A DNA stretch of 64,000 nucleotides from contig PIVT01000007.1 of the NCBI GenBank assembly GCA_003353845.1, positions 1-64,000 on the forward strand, in the 5' to 3' direction. Under the pieces are notes generated by a model. It was not told where the DNA came from, did not search any database, and saw only the letters and a program-made list of their open reading frames with translations. Position 1 is the stretch's first letter. Every line of letters begins with the position of its first letter. The DNA comes from Pseudomonadota bacterium (GTDB lineage: Bacteria > Myxococcota_A > UBA9160 > JADFDR01). The position numbers and the translations under genes are program-made. Below are positions 43,010-51,407 of this stretch, piece by piece.

Positions 43010-44934
43010 CCCGACAGAGGAAGAGCGCACACCTTCGGTTCCTGCTCGCATTCTCCGCCGCGGCACTCTATTTCTCTGCCGCGGCACTCTTGTGTTCCGC
43101 GCCGGTCCTTGCCGAAGATCGGCCCACGCCCGATCTCACACCGGGACCCGCGACCATTCATGGCCGTGTCGTTGCCAAGGAAGATCCTACGCTGGGCATC
43201 GCTGATGCCAAGGTGGTCCTCTACGCACTGCTCAGCAACGGTTCTCCCGGGCTGCGCGACACGACCACCGATGCCGACGGCCGCTTCCGCTTTGAAGCGA
43301 TTTCCAATTCACCAGACATCGTTTACTTGCTGGGCGCCCAATACAAGGACATCCCTTTCCCCGGCGCACGCATCATCTTCAACCCGGGCGAACTAGAACG
43401 TGAAATCCCCATTGCCGTTTCCTCCCCCATCAAAGATGGCAGTCAAGTGGTGCTTGGCGAACTGGAAATTGAAGTGAACTGGGTGGGTGGCGAAATCTCC
43501 TTTACGGAATCCTATTCAATCGACAACAAAGCAAGTCAAGCGGTCAGCGTAGATGCAGCCGACCGCGAGGGTTTGCGCCCGCCCATCGTCATCGAACTTC
43601 CCGTGGCAGCCTCGGGCTTCCAAATGCCTTTCGATGTGATCCCCGATGGTATCGAACGCAAAGAAAACACCGTGGAATTCTGGGGGCCGATTTACAGCGG
43701 GCCTCAAGATCTCAGTTTGACTTACCAGTTGCCCGTAAGCGCTGGGGAAGAGGACCAACCGGGCAAGTTGCTCTTTCACAAAAAATTTCCTCGCGGTCTT
43801 TCCCGAGTCACATTGCTGATTCCAGAAAATGGCCCTGCTCTTCAAGCGCTGGACGGAACCCACTTCCTTCCGGACGGACCCACCGAACGCGGTCACATCC
43901 GCTTTCAAACTTTCAAGACCGAAGAAATTGGAAGCGGAGAAAGCCTTTCCTTCGAACTTTTGGTTCCGACACCTCATCTAGACCCCTCCGCCTTGAGTGT
44001 TCCAGAAGTGACTCTTTTTCTCGAACTCGACGAGGCCCTGCTGAGTGTAAGCGAGCAGTACACAGTCAGCGTGAGTGGAAACCGCAGCGTCAGTGGTACC
44101 ATCGAAACTCCCTTGTTGAACATTCCGCTGCCCCCGGGAGCCTCGGGCATTCGCGTGGGGTCTGGCGGCAAGGAGTTGGGGCTCATCCCCTCGGATGATT
44201 GGTCTCAAGTCTCAGTCACCGGCCCCATCGCACCGGGCGAAAGCGTACTGAGCCTCGCTTATCACTTGCCGCGCACCGAAGCCATTGATGCTCCTTTCCA
44301 CTTCCAGCGCGAGTTCGGCAAACCCGTGCCCGTGTTGTCGGCCCTGATCGCCGACACCTACATCGCAGCCGATTCGAACTTGATGCATCCACTAAAATCG
44401 GTTCGCTTAGAGGATGGACGCATTCATCTCTATCTGGAGGGCTTTAGCATTGCCCCGGGCGAACAGGTCAACATCGACATCACACCCCTGCCCGCGCGCA
44501 AATCACTTTCCCAAACGCTACTCGTGGTCACCTTGGCTCCCGTGGGATTTGCTTGCCTGCTTTTCCTAATGGCTCCATTAAAACGCAAAAGCAGCCTTGC
44601 GCTAGACGCCGACATTCCATCAGAAACGCGCAAGGAGCGCGACTTGGTGTATTCAGCCATTCGCGATCTGGAAGATGATTTCGACAATGGCATCCTCTCG
44701 CCGCAAGACTACGACAACTTTCGCGCAGAACTTCGCGCCAAGGCCATTGCGCTCTTGCAACACGAAAAGGAAGAAGCGGAAGAAAGCGCCAGGCACGAAT
44801 CAGCCCCCGTTCAGGAGACCATCGCTCCGCTGCCCGCCCTCTGCTCACAATGCGGCAACACCTTGCCACCCGAGCATCGTTTCTGTCACCGGTGTGGAAC
44901 GTCATCAACCACAGCAGGAGAAACGCCTGCGTGA
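43006..44934 (+). CDS. CcmI-like exported membrane protein with C-terminal zinc ribbon
   Basis: This 642-residue protein lies between ccmF and ccmA with overlapping stops on both sides. A signal peptide (about 1-36) is followed by a carboxypeptidase-regulatory-like beta domain (TIHGRVVAKEDP, TTDADGRFRFE), further beta domains, and a transmembrane helix at about 507-527. The cytoplasmic tail has RDLVYSAIRDLEDDFDNGIL and YDNFRAELRAKAIALL, resembling the start of CcmI. A zinc ribbon closes it (CSQCG and CHRCG). A role in presenting apocytochrome in place of CcmG/H is possible, not shown. Confidence 0.8.
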   Translation: MTRQRKSAHLRFLLAFSAAALYFSAAALLCSAPVLAEDRPTPDLTPGPATIHGRVVAKEDPTLGIADAKVVLYALLSNGSPGLRDTTTDADGRFRFEAISNSPDIVYLLGAQYKDIPFPGARIIFNPGELEREIPIAVSSPIKDGSQVVLGELEIEVNWVGGEISFTESYSIDNKASQAVSVDAADREGLRPPIVIELPVAASGFQMPFDVIPDGIERKENTVEFWGPIYSGPQDLSLTYQLPVSAGEEDQPGKLLFHKKFPRGLSRVTLLIPENGPALQALDGTHFLPDGPTERGHIRFQTFKTEEIGSGESLSFELLVPTPHLDPSALSVPEVTLFLELDEALLSVSEQYTVSVSGNRSVSGTIETPLLNIPLPPGASGIRVGSGGKELGLIPSDDWSQVSVTGPIAPGESVLSLAYHLPRTEAIDAPFHFQREFGKPVPVLSALIADTYIAADSNLMHPLKSVRLEDGRIHLYLEGFSIAPGEQVNIDITPLPARKSLSQTLLVVTLAPVGFACLLFLMAPLKRKSSLALDADIPSETRKERDLVYSAIRDLEDDFDNGILSPQDYDNFRAELRAKAIALLQHEKEEAEESARHESAPVQETIAPLPALCSQCGNTLPPEHRFCHRCGTSSTTAGETPA

Positions 44935-45647
44935 ATCCACCCGCAATCCTCGTACAGGCGCTGGAGAAGAATTATGGCCCGGTACCGGCCCTGCGAGGGG
45001 TTGATTTAGAAGTCGCCGCGGGTGAAGCCATTGCCGTCTTGGGCCCCAACGGTGCAGGAAAATCCACGCTGCTGAATCTACTCTCGGGACTGACTCGGCC
45101 GGATAAAGGCACCCTCAACGTAGGTGTGGGCGAGCCCTGTAAAGATCGACGACGTGCGCGTGCGCGCATTGGGTTGATCGGGCACGAAACTTTTCTCTAC
45201 CCAACCCTCACCGCACGTGAAAACCTTATTTTTGCCGGGGAACTCTATGGCCTCGCCAATCCCAAACAACGGGCCGACGAACTCCTGGCGGAACAACAAC
45301 TGGAGCACGCTGCCCATCGAGCCGTGAAAGGTTTCTCGCGCGGCATGGCGCAGCGTGTCGCCATTGCGCGCGGCTTGATCCACGACCCGCCGATTCTTTT
45401 ATTGGATGAACCCTTCACCGGGTTGGATCACAGTTCGACGGAAATGCTCTGTGCGAAGTTGTGCAGAATCCGAGATGCCGGAAAGACCATTGTCTTGGTC
45501 AGTCACGACCTGGCCCTGGCCGCAAAAATTGCCAACCAAGCCATCCTCTTGGTGCGCGGGCAGATTGTGCATCGCTGTTCAGGACAGCAACTCACCCAGA
45601 GTCACTTGGAACAGCAGTATCGCACTGCCGTGGAGCCCCGATCATGA
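44931..45647 (+). CDS. ccmA: Haem exporter ATP-binding protein CcmA
   Basis: The 238-residue ATPase has Walker A GPNGAGKST, signature FSRGMAQRVAIARG and Walker B LLLDEPFTGLD. With CcmB and CcmC it releases holo-CcmE. It starts with GTG at 44931, which overlaps the preceding TGA, with CAGGAG upstream. A longer frame reaching back to 44850 lies inside the zinc-ribbon gene and is not likely to be used. Confidence 0.92.
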   Translation: MNPPAILVQALEKNYGPVPALRGVDLEVAAGEAIAVLGPNGAGKSTLLNLLSGLTRPDKGTLNVGVGEPCKDRRRARARIGLIGHETFLYPTLTARENLIFAGELYGLANPKQRADELLAEQQLEHAAHRAVKGFSRGMAQRVAIARGLIHDPPILLLDEPFTGLDHSSTEMLCAKLCRIRDAGKTIVLVSHDLALAAKIANQAILLVRGQIVHRCSGQQLTQSHLEQQYRTAVEPRS

Positions 45648-46318
45648 ATGGCTACCGCGTGCTCGTGGCCGTCCTGCACAAAGAGATGCTCACCGAGTGG
45701 CGCAGTCGAGACCGCGTCATCGCCATGTTGATCTTCTCGCTTTTGGTGGTCGTGATCTATCACTTCGCCCTGCCCGAACTGCCGAGCAGCGAAGTCCCCA
45801 GCACCGTATCGGGCTTGCTGTGGTCGGCTTATTTATTCGCCGCCATTCTGGGGCTTAACCGCTCCTTCTCGGCAGAGCTTGAAAACCATGCACTCACAGG
45901 TCTGGCCATGGCACCCTTGGACCGCGGCTGGATCTTCCTCGGCAAAGCCCTGGCTAATTTCATTCTGCTCATTTTTATTCAAGCCCTCACGGCGACGGCC
46001 TTTGCTCTGGGTTTCGATCTCGACTTGCGCAGCTTGTTTCTGCCCCTTGCGGGCATCTTCGCACTGGGTGCCGTTGGTATCACGTCCGTCGGGACTCTGT
46101 TTGCCGCCATTGCGGTGCGCACGCGCAATCAAGAACTTTTACTGCCCTTGCTCTTGCTGCCACTGCTCATGCCCATCCTCATCGCAGCAACGACAGCCAC
46201 GCGTGCCCTATTGTTGGGAGAGCCCGTGCCCGGCACCCCGGTACGCATGCTCGTTATGGCGGACACCATCTTTTTGGTACTCTCCTTTATCTGTTTTGAG
46301 TACGTCTTAGATGATTAG
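45644..46318 (+). CDS. ccmB: Haem exporter permease CcmB
   Basis: This 224-residue membrane protein has six hydrophobic segments and the family pattern KEMLTEWRSRDRVIAMLIFSLL, LGLNRSFSAELENHALTGL, and PLLLLPLLMPILIAA. The ATG at 45644 forms an ATGA overlap with ccmA. Confidence 0.93.
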   Translation: MNGYRVLVAVLHKEMLTEWRSRDRVIAMLIFSLLVVVIYHFALPELPSSEVPSTVSGLLWSAYLFAAILGLNRSFSAELENHALTGLAMAPLDRGWIFLGKALANFILLIFIQALTATAFALGFDLDLRSLFLPLAGIFALGAVGITSVGTLFAAIAVRTRNQELLLPLLLLPLLMPILIAATTATRALLLGEPVPGTPVRMLVMADTIFLVLSFICFEYVLDD

Positions 46319-46371
46319 AGAGATGATTAGAGCGACGAGCAAATCGCAACGTAAGGGATCTGAGGACATCA

Positions 46372-47082
46372 ATGAATAGCTCGACGACTACACATTGGAT
46401 TGATCGCAACGCTGCAAAGTTGGGTACACCCAGCCTGCTGCTGGCTCTCTTACTCACAGCGGTCTGGGCGGTGTCTGTGGTAACCGCTCCCGTTGACAGC
46501 GCACAGGGCCTCATCCAAAAGACGCTCTACGTGCACGTGCCCTGCGCCTTCGCGGCATACATGGGCTTCGTCATCACGGGCCTGTGCGGCATCATGTATC
46601 TGTGGAAAGAAGAAACGGCTTACGACCGTCTGGCTTATGCCGCGGCTGAAGTAGGTATTTTGTTTTGCAGCCTGGTGCTGATCACCGGCCCCATTTGGGC
46701 TCGGGGAACTTGGGGCAAGTGGTGGTCCTGGGATGCACGCCTGGCGGTGACCGTACTGCTCTGGTTCTTGTACCTGGCCTACCTGCTCTTGCGCAGCTTC
46801 TCCGAAGGCAGTCCGCGCACCGCTCGCTTCGCCGCCATTTACGGCGTTGTGGGTGTGCCCGTCATTATCTTGAACTACTTCGCCATCGATCTCGCGGGAG
46901 GCCGCGCCATGCACCCCGACAACCTGGAACAAGGCAGCCTGGGTGCCGGCATGGGCATGCCCTTCCTTTTGGGTGTATTGGCCATCTTGGCCATATTTTT
47001 CCACTTGCTCTTTACTCGCACCGAGGTGGAAACGCTACGGGCCGAAGAGCTGCGAACGCATCTTCTTTCAGATTCTCATTAG
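46372..47082 (+). CDS. ccmC: Haem transporter CcmC
   Basis: This 236-residue inner-membrane protein has six hydrophobic segments. The WWD domain WGKWWSWDARLAVTVLLWFLYL and the histidine context YVHVPCAFAAYMGF are conserved. CcmC delivers haem to CcmE. GAGG lies seven bases before the ATG; it follows ccmB by 53 bases. Confidence 0.95.
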   Translation: MNSSTTTHWIDRNAAKLGTPSLLLALLLTAVWAVSVVTAPVDSAQGLIQKTLYVHVPCAFAAYMGFVITGLCGIMYLWKEETAYDRLAYAAAEVGILFCSLVLITGPIWARGTWGKWWSWDARLAVTVLLWFLYLAYLLLRSFSEGSPRTARFAAIYGVVGVPVIILNYFAIDLAGGRAMHPDNLEQGSLGAGMGMPFLLGVLAILAIFFHLLFTRTEVETLRAEELRTHLLSDSH

Positions 47083-47091
47083 GGGACGTTT

Positions 47092-47235
47092 ATGAATTAT
47101 CTCATCGCTTCATATGCGGTTGTCCTTGGAAGTATCCTTCTCTACAAGGCTTACGTCGCCCGCGAAAAGGCAACTCTCAAGCGCAGTCTCGCCGGTTTTA
47201 AAACAGCGTCCCCCCAGGAATCAAAAGCTGGTTGA
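47092..47235 (+). CDS. ccmD: CcmD-like small membrane protein
   Basis: This 47-residue protein has one hydrophobic helix (LIASYAVVLGSILLYKAYVA) followed by a basic cytoplasmic tail. Size, topology and position right after ccmC fit CcmD, which stabilises the CcmABC-CcmE complex. GGGGAC lies upstream of the ATG, nine bases after the ccmC stop. The sequence of CcmD proteins is poorly conserved, so position carries much of the call. Confidence 0.78.
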   Translation: MNYLIASYAVVLGSILLYKAYVAREKATLKRSLAGFKTASPQESKAG

Positions 47236-47804
47236 CAGAGAAACTCTGTTCTAGTAGAAAGGTATTGTCCCTCCAGTTCATTGGTAACACCTTGAACTAC
47301 AAAGAAATTTTAGTGCTTGGGAGTTGCGTATCTAGCGAGAAAAACAGGCCCGAAAAATGACCTGAGGTAAGCGATTCCCAGTGAAATGTGTAAAAAGGCA
47401 GCAAATTTCTGCGTGAAACAGAGGGTGTAGGAAGAATTTTTCCTAAGTGTGGGAAAAGGGTACTTCGTGGGAGCGAAGTACAGAAACTCTGGATAGCTTA
47501 TTGGAACCACAAAGAGCTAAAAAGGGGTTTTGACCGCAGAGAAGCCCGCAAAGGCCCGGCAACTGAAAAGCAACTCTTGAGCTAAGAGGCAAGAAGATAC
47601 GGCAAGACTGTAATAAGACAGTAAGAAGGTACGGTCAGAAGCAGCATCAGCACATCAATGACTGAAAGTGACTTTTCGGTCAGCCGATGGCACAGCGTTT
47701 GCTCTCATTATAGGGCAAGCGTGGACAAGTCCTCGAAAGGGAGTTGTCCATGTTAGAACCTACAAGCGACTAACAAGCGACTAACAGGAGGCGCTAAGTA
47801 GAAT
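47236..47804. other. 569-bp intergenic region rich in repeats and hairpins
   Basis: No convincing coding sequence is seen. It contains a hairpin at 47662-47685 (TGACTGAAA with TTTTCGGTCA), another at 47722-47750 (TGGACAA with TTGTCCA), and an 11-bp tandem repeat ACAAGCGACTA at 47762-47783. AGGAGG follows 13 bases before the next ATG. It could be a long leader or a small RNA, or terminator DNA of the ccm operon. Confidence 0.45.
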
Positions 47805-48302
47805 ATGGCCAGCATGAAACGGGGCGTAGGTTATTGCAAGAACACCCAGTGTGAGGATTACGCCAAAGGTGTATTCCTGCTCAACCACGGTGACTCCTTT
47901 TATTGTCCTCGCTGCCGACACCAGGGCGAGGTAGAAAAAGAGCGCGGGTTTTATACCGGCGACTCTGACATTTTCAAAGAGGTTCGCGTCGAGTACAACT
48001 TCGACCCCACCAACACCATGTATCGCGAGATCGCCATTGTGCGCGATGAGAGCCTCTGGGGCCGCCACAACGTATACACCTTGCAGTCCCCACTGATTAA
48101 AACCGAGAAGCGAGCCCTCAAAGTAGCCGAAGCCATTCTGGCCAATCTAAATCGCTACCGCGGCTTGTTGAACGACGACGAAATTCCACGCACAACCGAA
48201 ATCATTATTTCCTTCGACGACCCCTTTGATGTGTTCCAAGAGAAACTGCATCAACTGGGCAAGGAATGGGCCGCCAGCGGCCTGCGCGAAATGCCCCGTT
48301 AG
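47805..48302 (+). CDS. Zinc-ribbon protein of unknown function
   Basis: The protein has 165 residues. Four cysteines in YCKNTQCEDYAKGV and YCPRCRHQG form an N-terminal zinc ribbon. A conserved-looking alpha/beta part follows (RVEYNFDPTNTMYREIAIVRDESLWG) and the C-terminus has no known motif. It is monocistronic, with a long leader and a strong terminator, which suggests high expression. No signal peptide. I do not recognise the family. Confidence 0.72.
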   Translation: MASMKRGVGYCKNTQCEDYAKGVFLLNHGDSFYCPRCRHQGEVEKERGFYTGDSDIFKEVRVEYNFDPTNTMYREIAIVRDESLWGRHNVYTLQSPLIKTEKRALKVAEAILANLNRYRGLLNDDEIPRTTEIIISFDDPFDVFQEKLHQLGKEWAASGLREMPR

Positions 48303-48330
48303 TCGTAAAGCCACTAACGTCGATTGAGAC

Positions 48331-48367
48331 CGGCCCTCTCGGGAAATCCGAGAGGGCCGTTCTTTTT
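48331..48367 (+). terminator. Strong rho-independent terminator
   Basis: A perfect 12-bp GC-rich stem, CGGCCCTCTCGG with CCGAGAGGGCCG, closes the loop GAAAT and is followed by TTCTTTTT. It ends the zinc-ribbon gene at 48302. Confidence 0.93.
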
Positions 48368-48400
48368 GAAGAGGGTCGTTCTTTTTGGACGAGATCCCAT

Positions 48401-48958
48401 TTATTCTAAATCCACACCCGCGTCGCCGAAGCGCATCCTCAAATCAATGCGCATACCCGCCATGATTTCCTGACTTCCCTGGTATTCGCTGCGCTCCACT
48501 TCCTCACCAGAGGCCAGCAGATGCGCATCCAAGGCATCCTCCAAGGGACCTCGATGCCAGGGAAAGAGAGTGTCGGGCAAGCCGTCCAAGGGGAACCAGC
48601 GCAGGCACAAAGACTCGTGGCTTTTGCGCAAACTCCCGCCCACGACACGGCAGCGATACACGTGAGCCGTGTGGGCGTGGAAACCGCTGCGAAGATAACG
48701 TCCCACTTTGGAATCTACGGCAACCTCAAGTCCCGTCTCTTCACGCACCTCGCGCAGCAAGGTTTGCCCGGGCGATTCATCGCGCTCGGCCGTGCCACCG
48801 GGCAATTCCCATCCCCATAAATCGCTGCGCACGGAAAGCAATACGCCCTGCTCGGACTGAATCACGCCTTGCGCCAACACCATAGGCTCGCGCTGGATTC
48901 TTGAACCTGTGCTGCCTTGCACGGCAATGCGCGAATAGTTCCACAGCAAGTTGCCCAA
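48401..48958 (-). CDS. NUDIX hydrolase
   Basis: The protein has 185 residues. The NUDIX box is exact from G55 to G76 (G-x5-E-x7-REVREETG). It hydrolyses a nucleoside diphosphate derivative, with Mg2+ bound by the REVREE glutamates; the substrate is unknown. The C-terminal 60 residues are less typical. Confidence 0.9.
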   Translation of the reverse strand: MGNLLWNYSRIAVQGSTGSRIQREPMVLAQGVIQSEQGVLLSVRSDLWGWELPGGTAERDESPGQTLLREVREETGLEVAVDSKVGRYLRSGFHAHTAHVYRCRVVGGSLRKSHESLCLRWFPLDGLPDTLFPWHRGPLEDALDAHLLASGEEVERSEYQGSQEIMAGMRIDLRMRFGDAGVDLE

Positions 48959-49040
48959 TCGTTTTGTCGTTTTCAGAGGGTCCAGAACAGCCCTTTCCTA
49001 CGCGGAATGTATCCTGAATAATTATCACTGTGCGAGTGAA

Positions 49041-49931
49041 CTACCCAACCACCTTATTCAGCGGGTACTCCACGATCCCTGTGGCTCCGGCGGAGATCAG
49101 GTTGGGGATCAGGTCGCGCACGAGTTTTTCGCGGATCACGAGGTTCAAGTCGACCCCTCCGCCGCCGTGCAATGGAGATACGGTAGGCGTGGAGCCTTCG
49201 GGGAGCAGGGACAACACCTTGTCGAGTTTTCCATCGGGCACGTTCATCATCAGACCCACGCGATCGGCGGCTTCGATGGCTCCCAACAAAAGCATCTTCA
49301 AGTGTTCCATCTTCTTGCGCTTGGCGGGATCGGCGTAGGCGGCCTTGTTAGCGATGAGACGCGGCGTGCTCTCTAACAATACTGCCAACACATCCAGGTT
49401 ATTGGCGCGCAGGGACGAACCGGTCTCGGACACGTCCACAATGGCATCGGCCAATACGGGAGGCTTCACTTCCGTGGCGCCCCAGGAGAATTCGAAGTCA
49501 GCGTCTACGCCATTTTCGGAAAAGTACTTTTTGGTGAGTCCGATGGCTTCGGCGGCAATGCGTTTGCCTTGAAGATCTTTGACGGACTTGAAAGGGGAAC
49601 CGTGCTTCACTGCTAACACCCAGCGCACGGGACGGTAGTTGGACCAAGGTGCTTTCAAGTCGGCCAACTCGACAACATCGGCACCATTTTCCTGCACCCA
49701 ATCGATGCCGGTGATGCCCACGTCCATGACGCCCTGCTCCACGTAGCGCGCCATTTCCTGGGCGCGCACCATGAGACATGAAATTTCATCGTCGTTGATC
49801 TTGGGGAAGTAGTTGCGGCCCGACACCTGAATGTTGTAGCCAGCGCGTCGAAACAAATCGATGGTCGTGTCCTGCAAGCTGCCTTTGGGAAGCCCCAATT
49901 TAAGCAGCGCGTCTTCCATATCCTGAATCAT
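49041..49931 (-). CDS. hisG: ATP phosphoribosyltransferase, long form
   Basis: This 296-residue enzyme is the first step of histidine synthesis (ATP plus PRPP). It has [21 protein letters not shown], the PRPP loop region [16 protein letters not shown], and a C-terminal regulatory ACT-like domain ([21 protein letters not shown]), so it belongs to the long HisG-L type that works without HisZ. It overlaps hisI by four bases. Confidence 0.95.
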   Translation of the reverse strand: MIQDMEDALLKLGLPKGSLQDTTIDLFRRAGYNIQVSGRNYFPKINDDEISCLMVRAQEMARYVEQGVMDVGITGIDWVQENGADVVELADLKAPWSNYRPVRWVLAVKHGSPFKSVKDLQGKRIAAEAIGLTKKYFSENGVDADFEFSWGATEVKPPVLADAIVDVSETGSSLRANNLDVLAVLLESTPRLIANKAAYADPAKRKKMEHLKMLLLGAIEAADRVGLMMNVPDGKLDKVLSLLPEGSTPTVSPLHGGGGVDLNLVIREKLVRDLIPNLISAGATGIVEYPLNKVVG

Positions 49932-50317
49932 TTCTTGTACACCTCGTTGGGATCGAACACTTGCTCACCCACATCGACAAACTCGCCGTCGCGAATCTCT
50001 CGGAAAAAACAACTGCGCTTGCCCGTGTGACAAGCGGCATCACCGATTTGCTCCACCTTCATCAAGATGGCGTCGGCGTCGCAATCCACATAAATGCTTT
50101 TCACCACCTGGACGTTTCCGCTCTCTTCACCCTTGCGCCATAGCTTCTGGCGCGAGCGCGTCCAGTACACCGCCCGGCCCGTGGCCAAGGTCTCGGCCAG
50201 AGACTCACGGTTCATATAAGCCAGCATGAGGATTTCGCCCGTGGCGTGATCCTGGGCAATGGCCGTTACCAGCCCAGCGCCTTTTTCGAAGTCCACTGTA
50301 TCGAGAATCTTATCCAT
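49928..50317 (-). CDS. hisI: Phosphoribosyl-AMP cyclohydrolase
   Basis: This 129-residue stand-alone HisI opens the adenine ring in the third step of histidine synthesis. It has [26 protein letters not shown] and the metal-binding region [21 protein letters not shown] with CDxDxxL and two more cysteines. There is no fused HisE. With hisG it forms a two-gene unit apart from other his genes. Confidence 0.95.
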   Translation of the reverse strand: MDKILDTVDFEKGAGLVTAIAQDHATGEILMLAYMNRESLAETLATGRAVYWTRSRQKLWRKGEESGNVQVVKSIYVDCDADAILMKVEQIGDAACHTGKRSCFFREIRDGEFVDVGEQVFDPNEVYKK

Positions 50318-50353
50318 AAGGGGGCGGAAGCTACCGGGGGAAGCCCGTGGCCG

Positions 50354-51244
50354 CTAGCTAAAGAGCACGGTTTGCAGGCGCTGCGACGGGGCAAAGCCAA
50401 GTTCGCTGTACAAATCTTCGGCAGCGCGGTTTCCCGTCACCACCGATAGCTGGACGTGGCTTGCGCCCTGGGAAAAGGCCTCGTCGCACAACATGGCCAT
50501 GCCGCGGCGGGCAAAGCCGTGGCGACGAGCTTCGGGCCAGGTATAGACCCCTTGCACCAACCAGCCCTGAGGCAGCGCCACATCGGCCCACACTGTAAAA
50601 ATAACTTCGCCGTCAATGCGCAGCACACGGGCGAAGGGCATGCGCTCACGCACCCAGTTGCGGAAGCCCGTGGGATCTTCCTTGTAGGTATCCGGTCTCC
50701 CCTCCTCTTGAAGACTGGCCCGAGAGGCCCAAATCAAGGCCTCTAAATCCGCTTCCACAGCCGAATGCAAGCAGGGCTCGCCCGCCACGGAATGGTAGGC
50801 CTCCGAGGTCCTGCGCATGGATGCGTACTTCTCCTGCACCAAGCAATACGAGACCTCCTCACGCTCGAGATCGGAGTGAAAGCCCATGGCCAAAAGTAGC
50901 TCCCACAGGGGCACTGCCTCTTCCATGGGCGCCTTGAGCAAAGCCGAGCGCAAGGTGCCAAGAGATGGAATAAACTGTTCTAAAACAGTGGTTTCCGAAG
51001 ACCAACAGCTCAGGGTCACCACGGGCCGAAGCGCCAGCAGTCCCAGATTTTCCCGCTCGCGCCAGGCGCCGACCAAACTTAGGGCCTTTTCGCTGGCGGC
51101 ATCTTCCCGCGCCAGGCGATGACACATGTCGTAGAGAACCAGGTCGGTGAAATGCCCGCGATCCAGGCGGCTCCCCATCTGGGACATCAATTGAGCCGCG
51201 TCATTGGCATCAACGGGTCGCACTTCAATTTTTTCGGAACTCAT
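50354..51244 (-). CDS. GNAT-family N-acetyltransferase
   Basis: The protein has 296 residues. The C-terminal third is a GNAT domain, with WPEARRHGFARRGMAMLCDEA (acetyl-CoA loop) and NRAAEDLYSELGF. The N-terminal 190 residues resemble a second, degenerate GNAT-like half. The substrate is unknown. It is 36 bases upstream of hisI and may share its transcript. Confidence 0.82.
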   Translation of the reverse strand: MSSEKIEVRPVDANDAAQLMSQMGSRLDRGHFTDLVLYDMCHRLAREDAASEKALSLVGAWRERENLGLLALRPVVTLSCWSSETTVLEQFIPSLGTLRSALLKAPMEEAVPLWELLLAMGFHSDLEREEVSYCLVQEKYASMRRTSEAYHSVAGEPCLHSAVEADLEALIWASRASLQEEGRPDTYKEDPTGFRNWVRERMPFARVLRIDGEVIFTVWADVALPQGWLVQGVYTWPEARRHGFARRGMAMLCDEAFSQGASHVQLSVVTGNRAAEDLYSELGFAPSQRLQTVLFS

Positions 51245-51407
51245 AACTTTTTCCTCACCAACTTTCTTCGCCGACTTTCAGCGCCGTTTTTACGACCCGA
51301 AACGAACTTCATGATCTCACGAAAAGGACATTCGTAGCAAGAGGATGCGCACTCCTTGGAGCTAGCTTCCCAATTTCCTATGATCCGCCCCCTGACCGGA
51401 GGTAGAA

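Noticed and set aside
47310-47510. Minus-strand frame of 66 codons in the long intergenic region
   Set aside because: The composition is aromatic-rich and non-protein-like, with no ribosome site; chance open frame.
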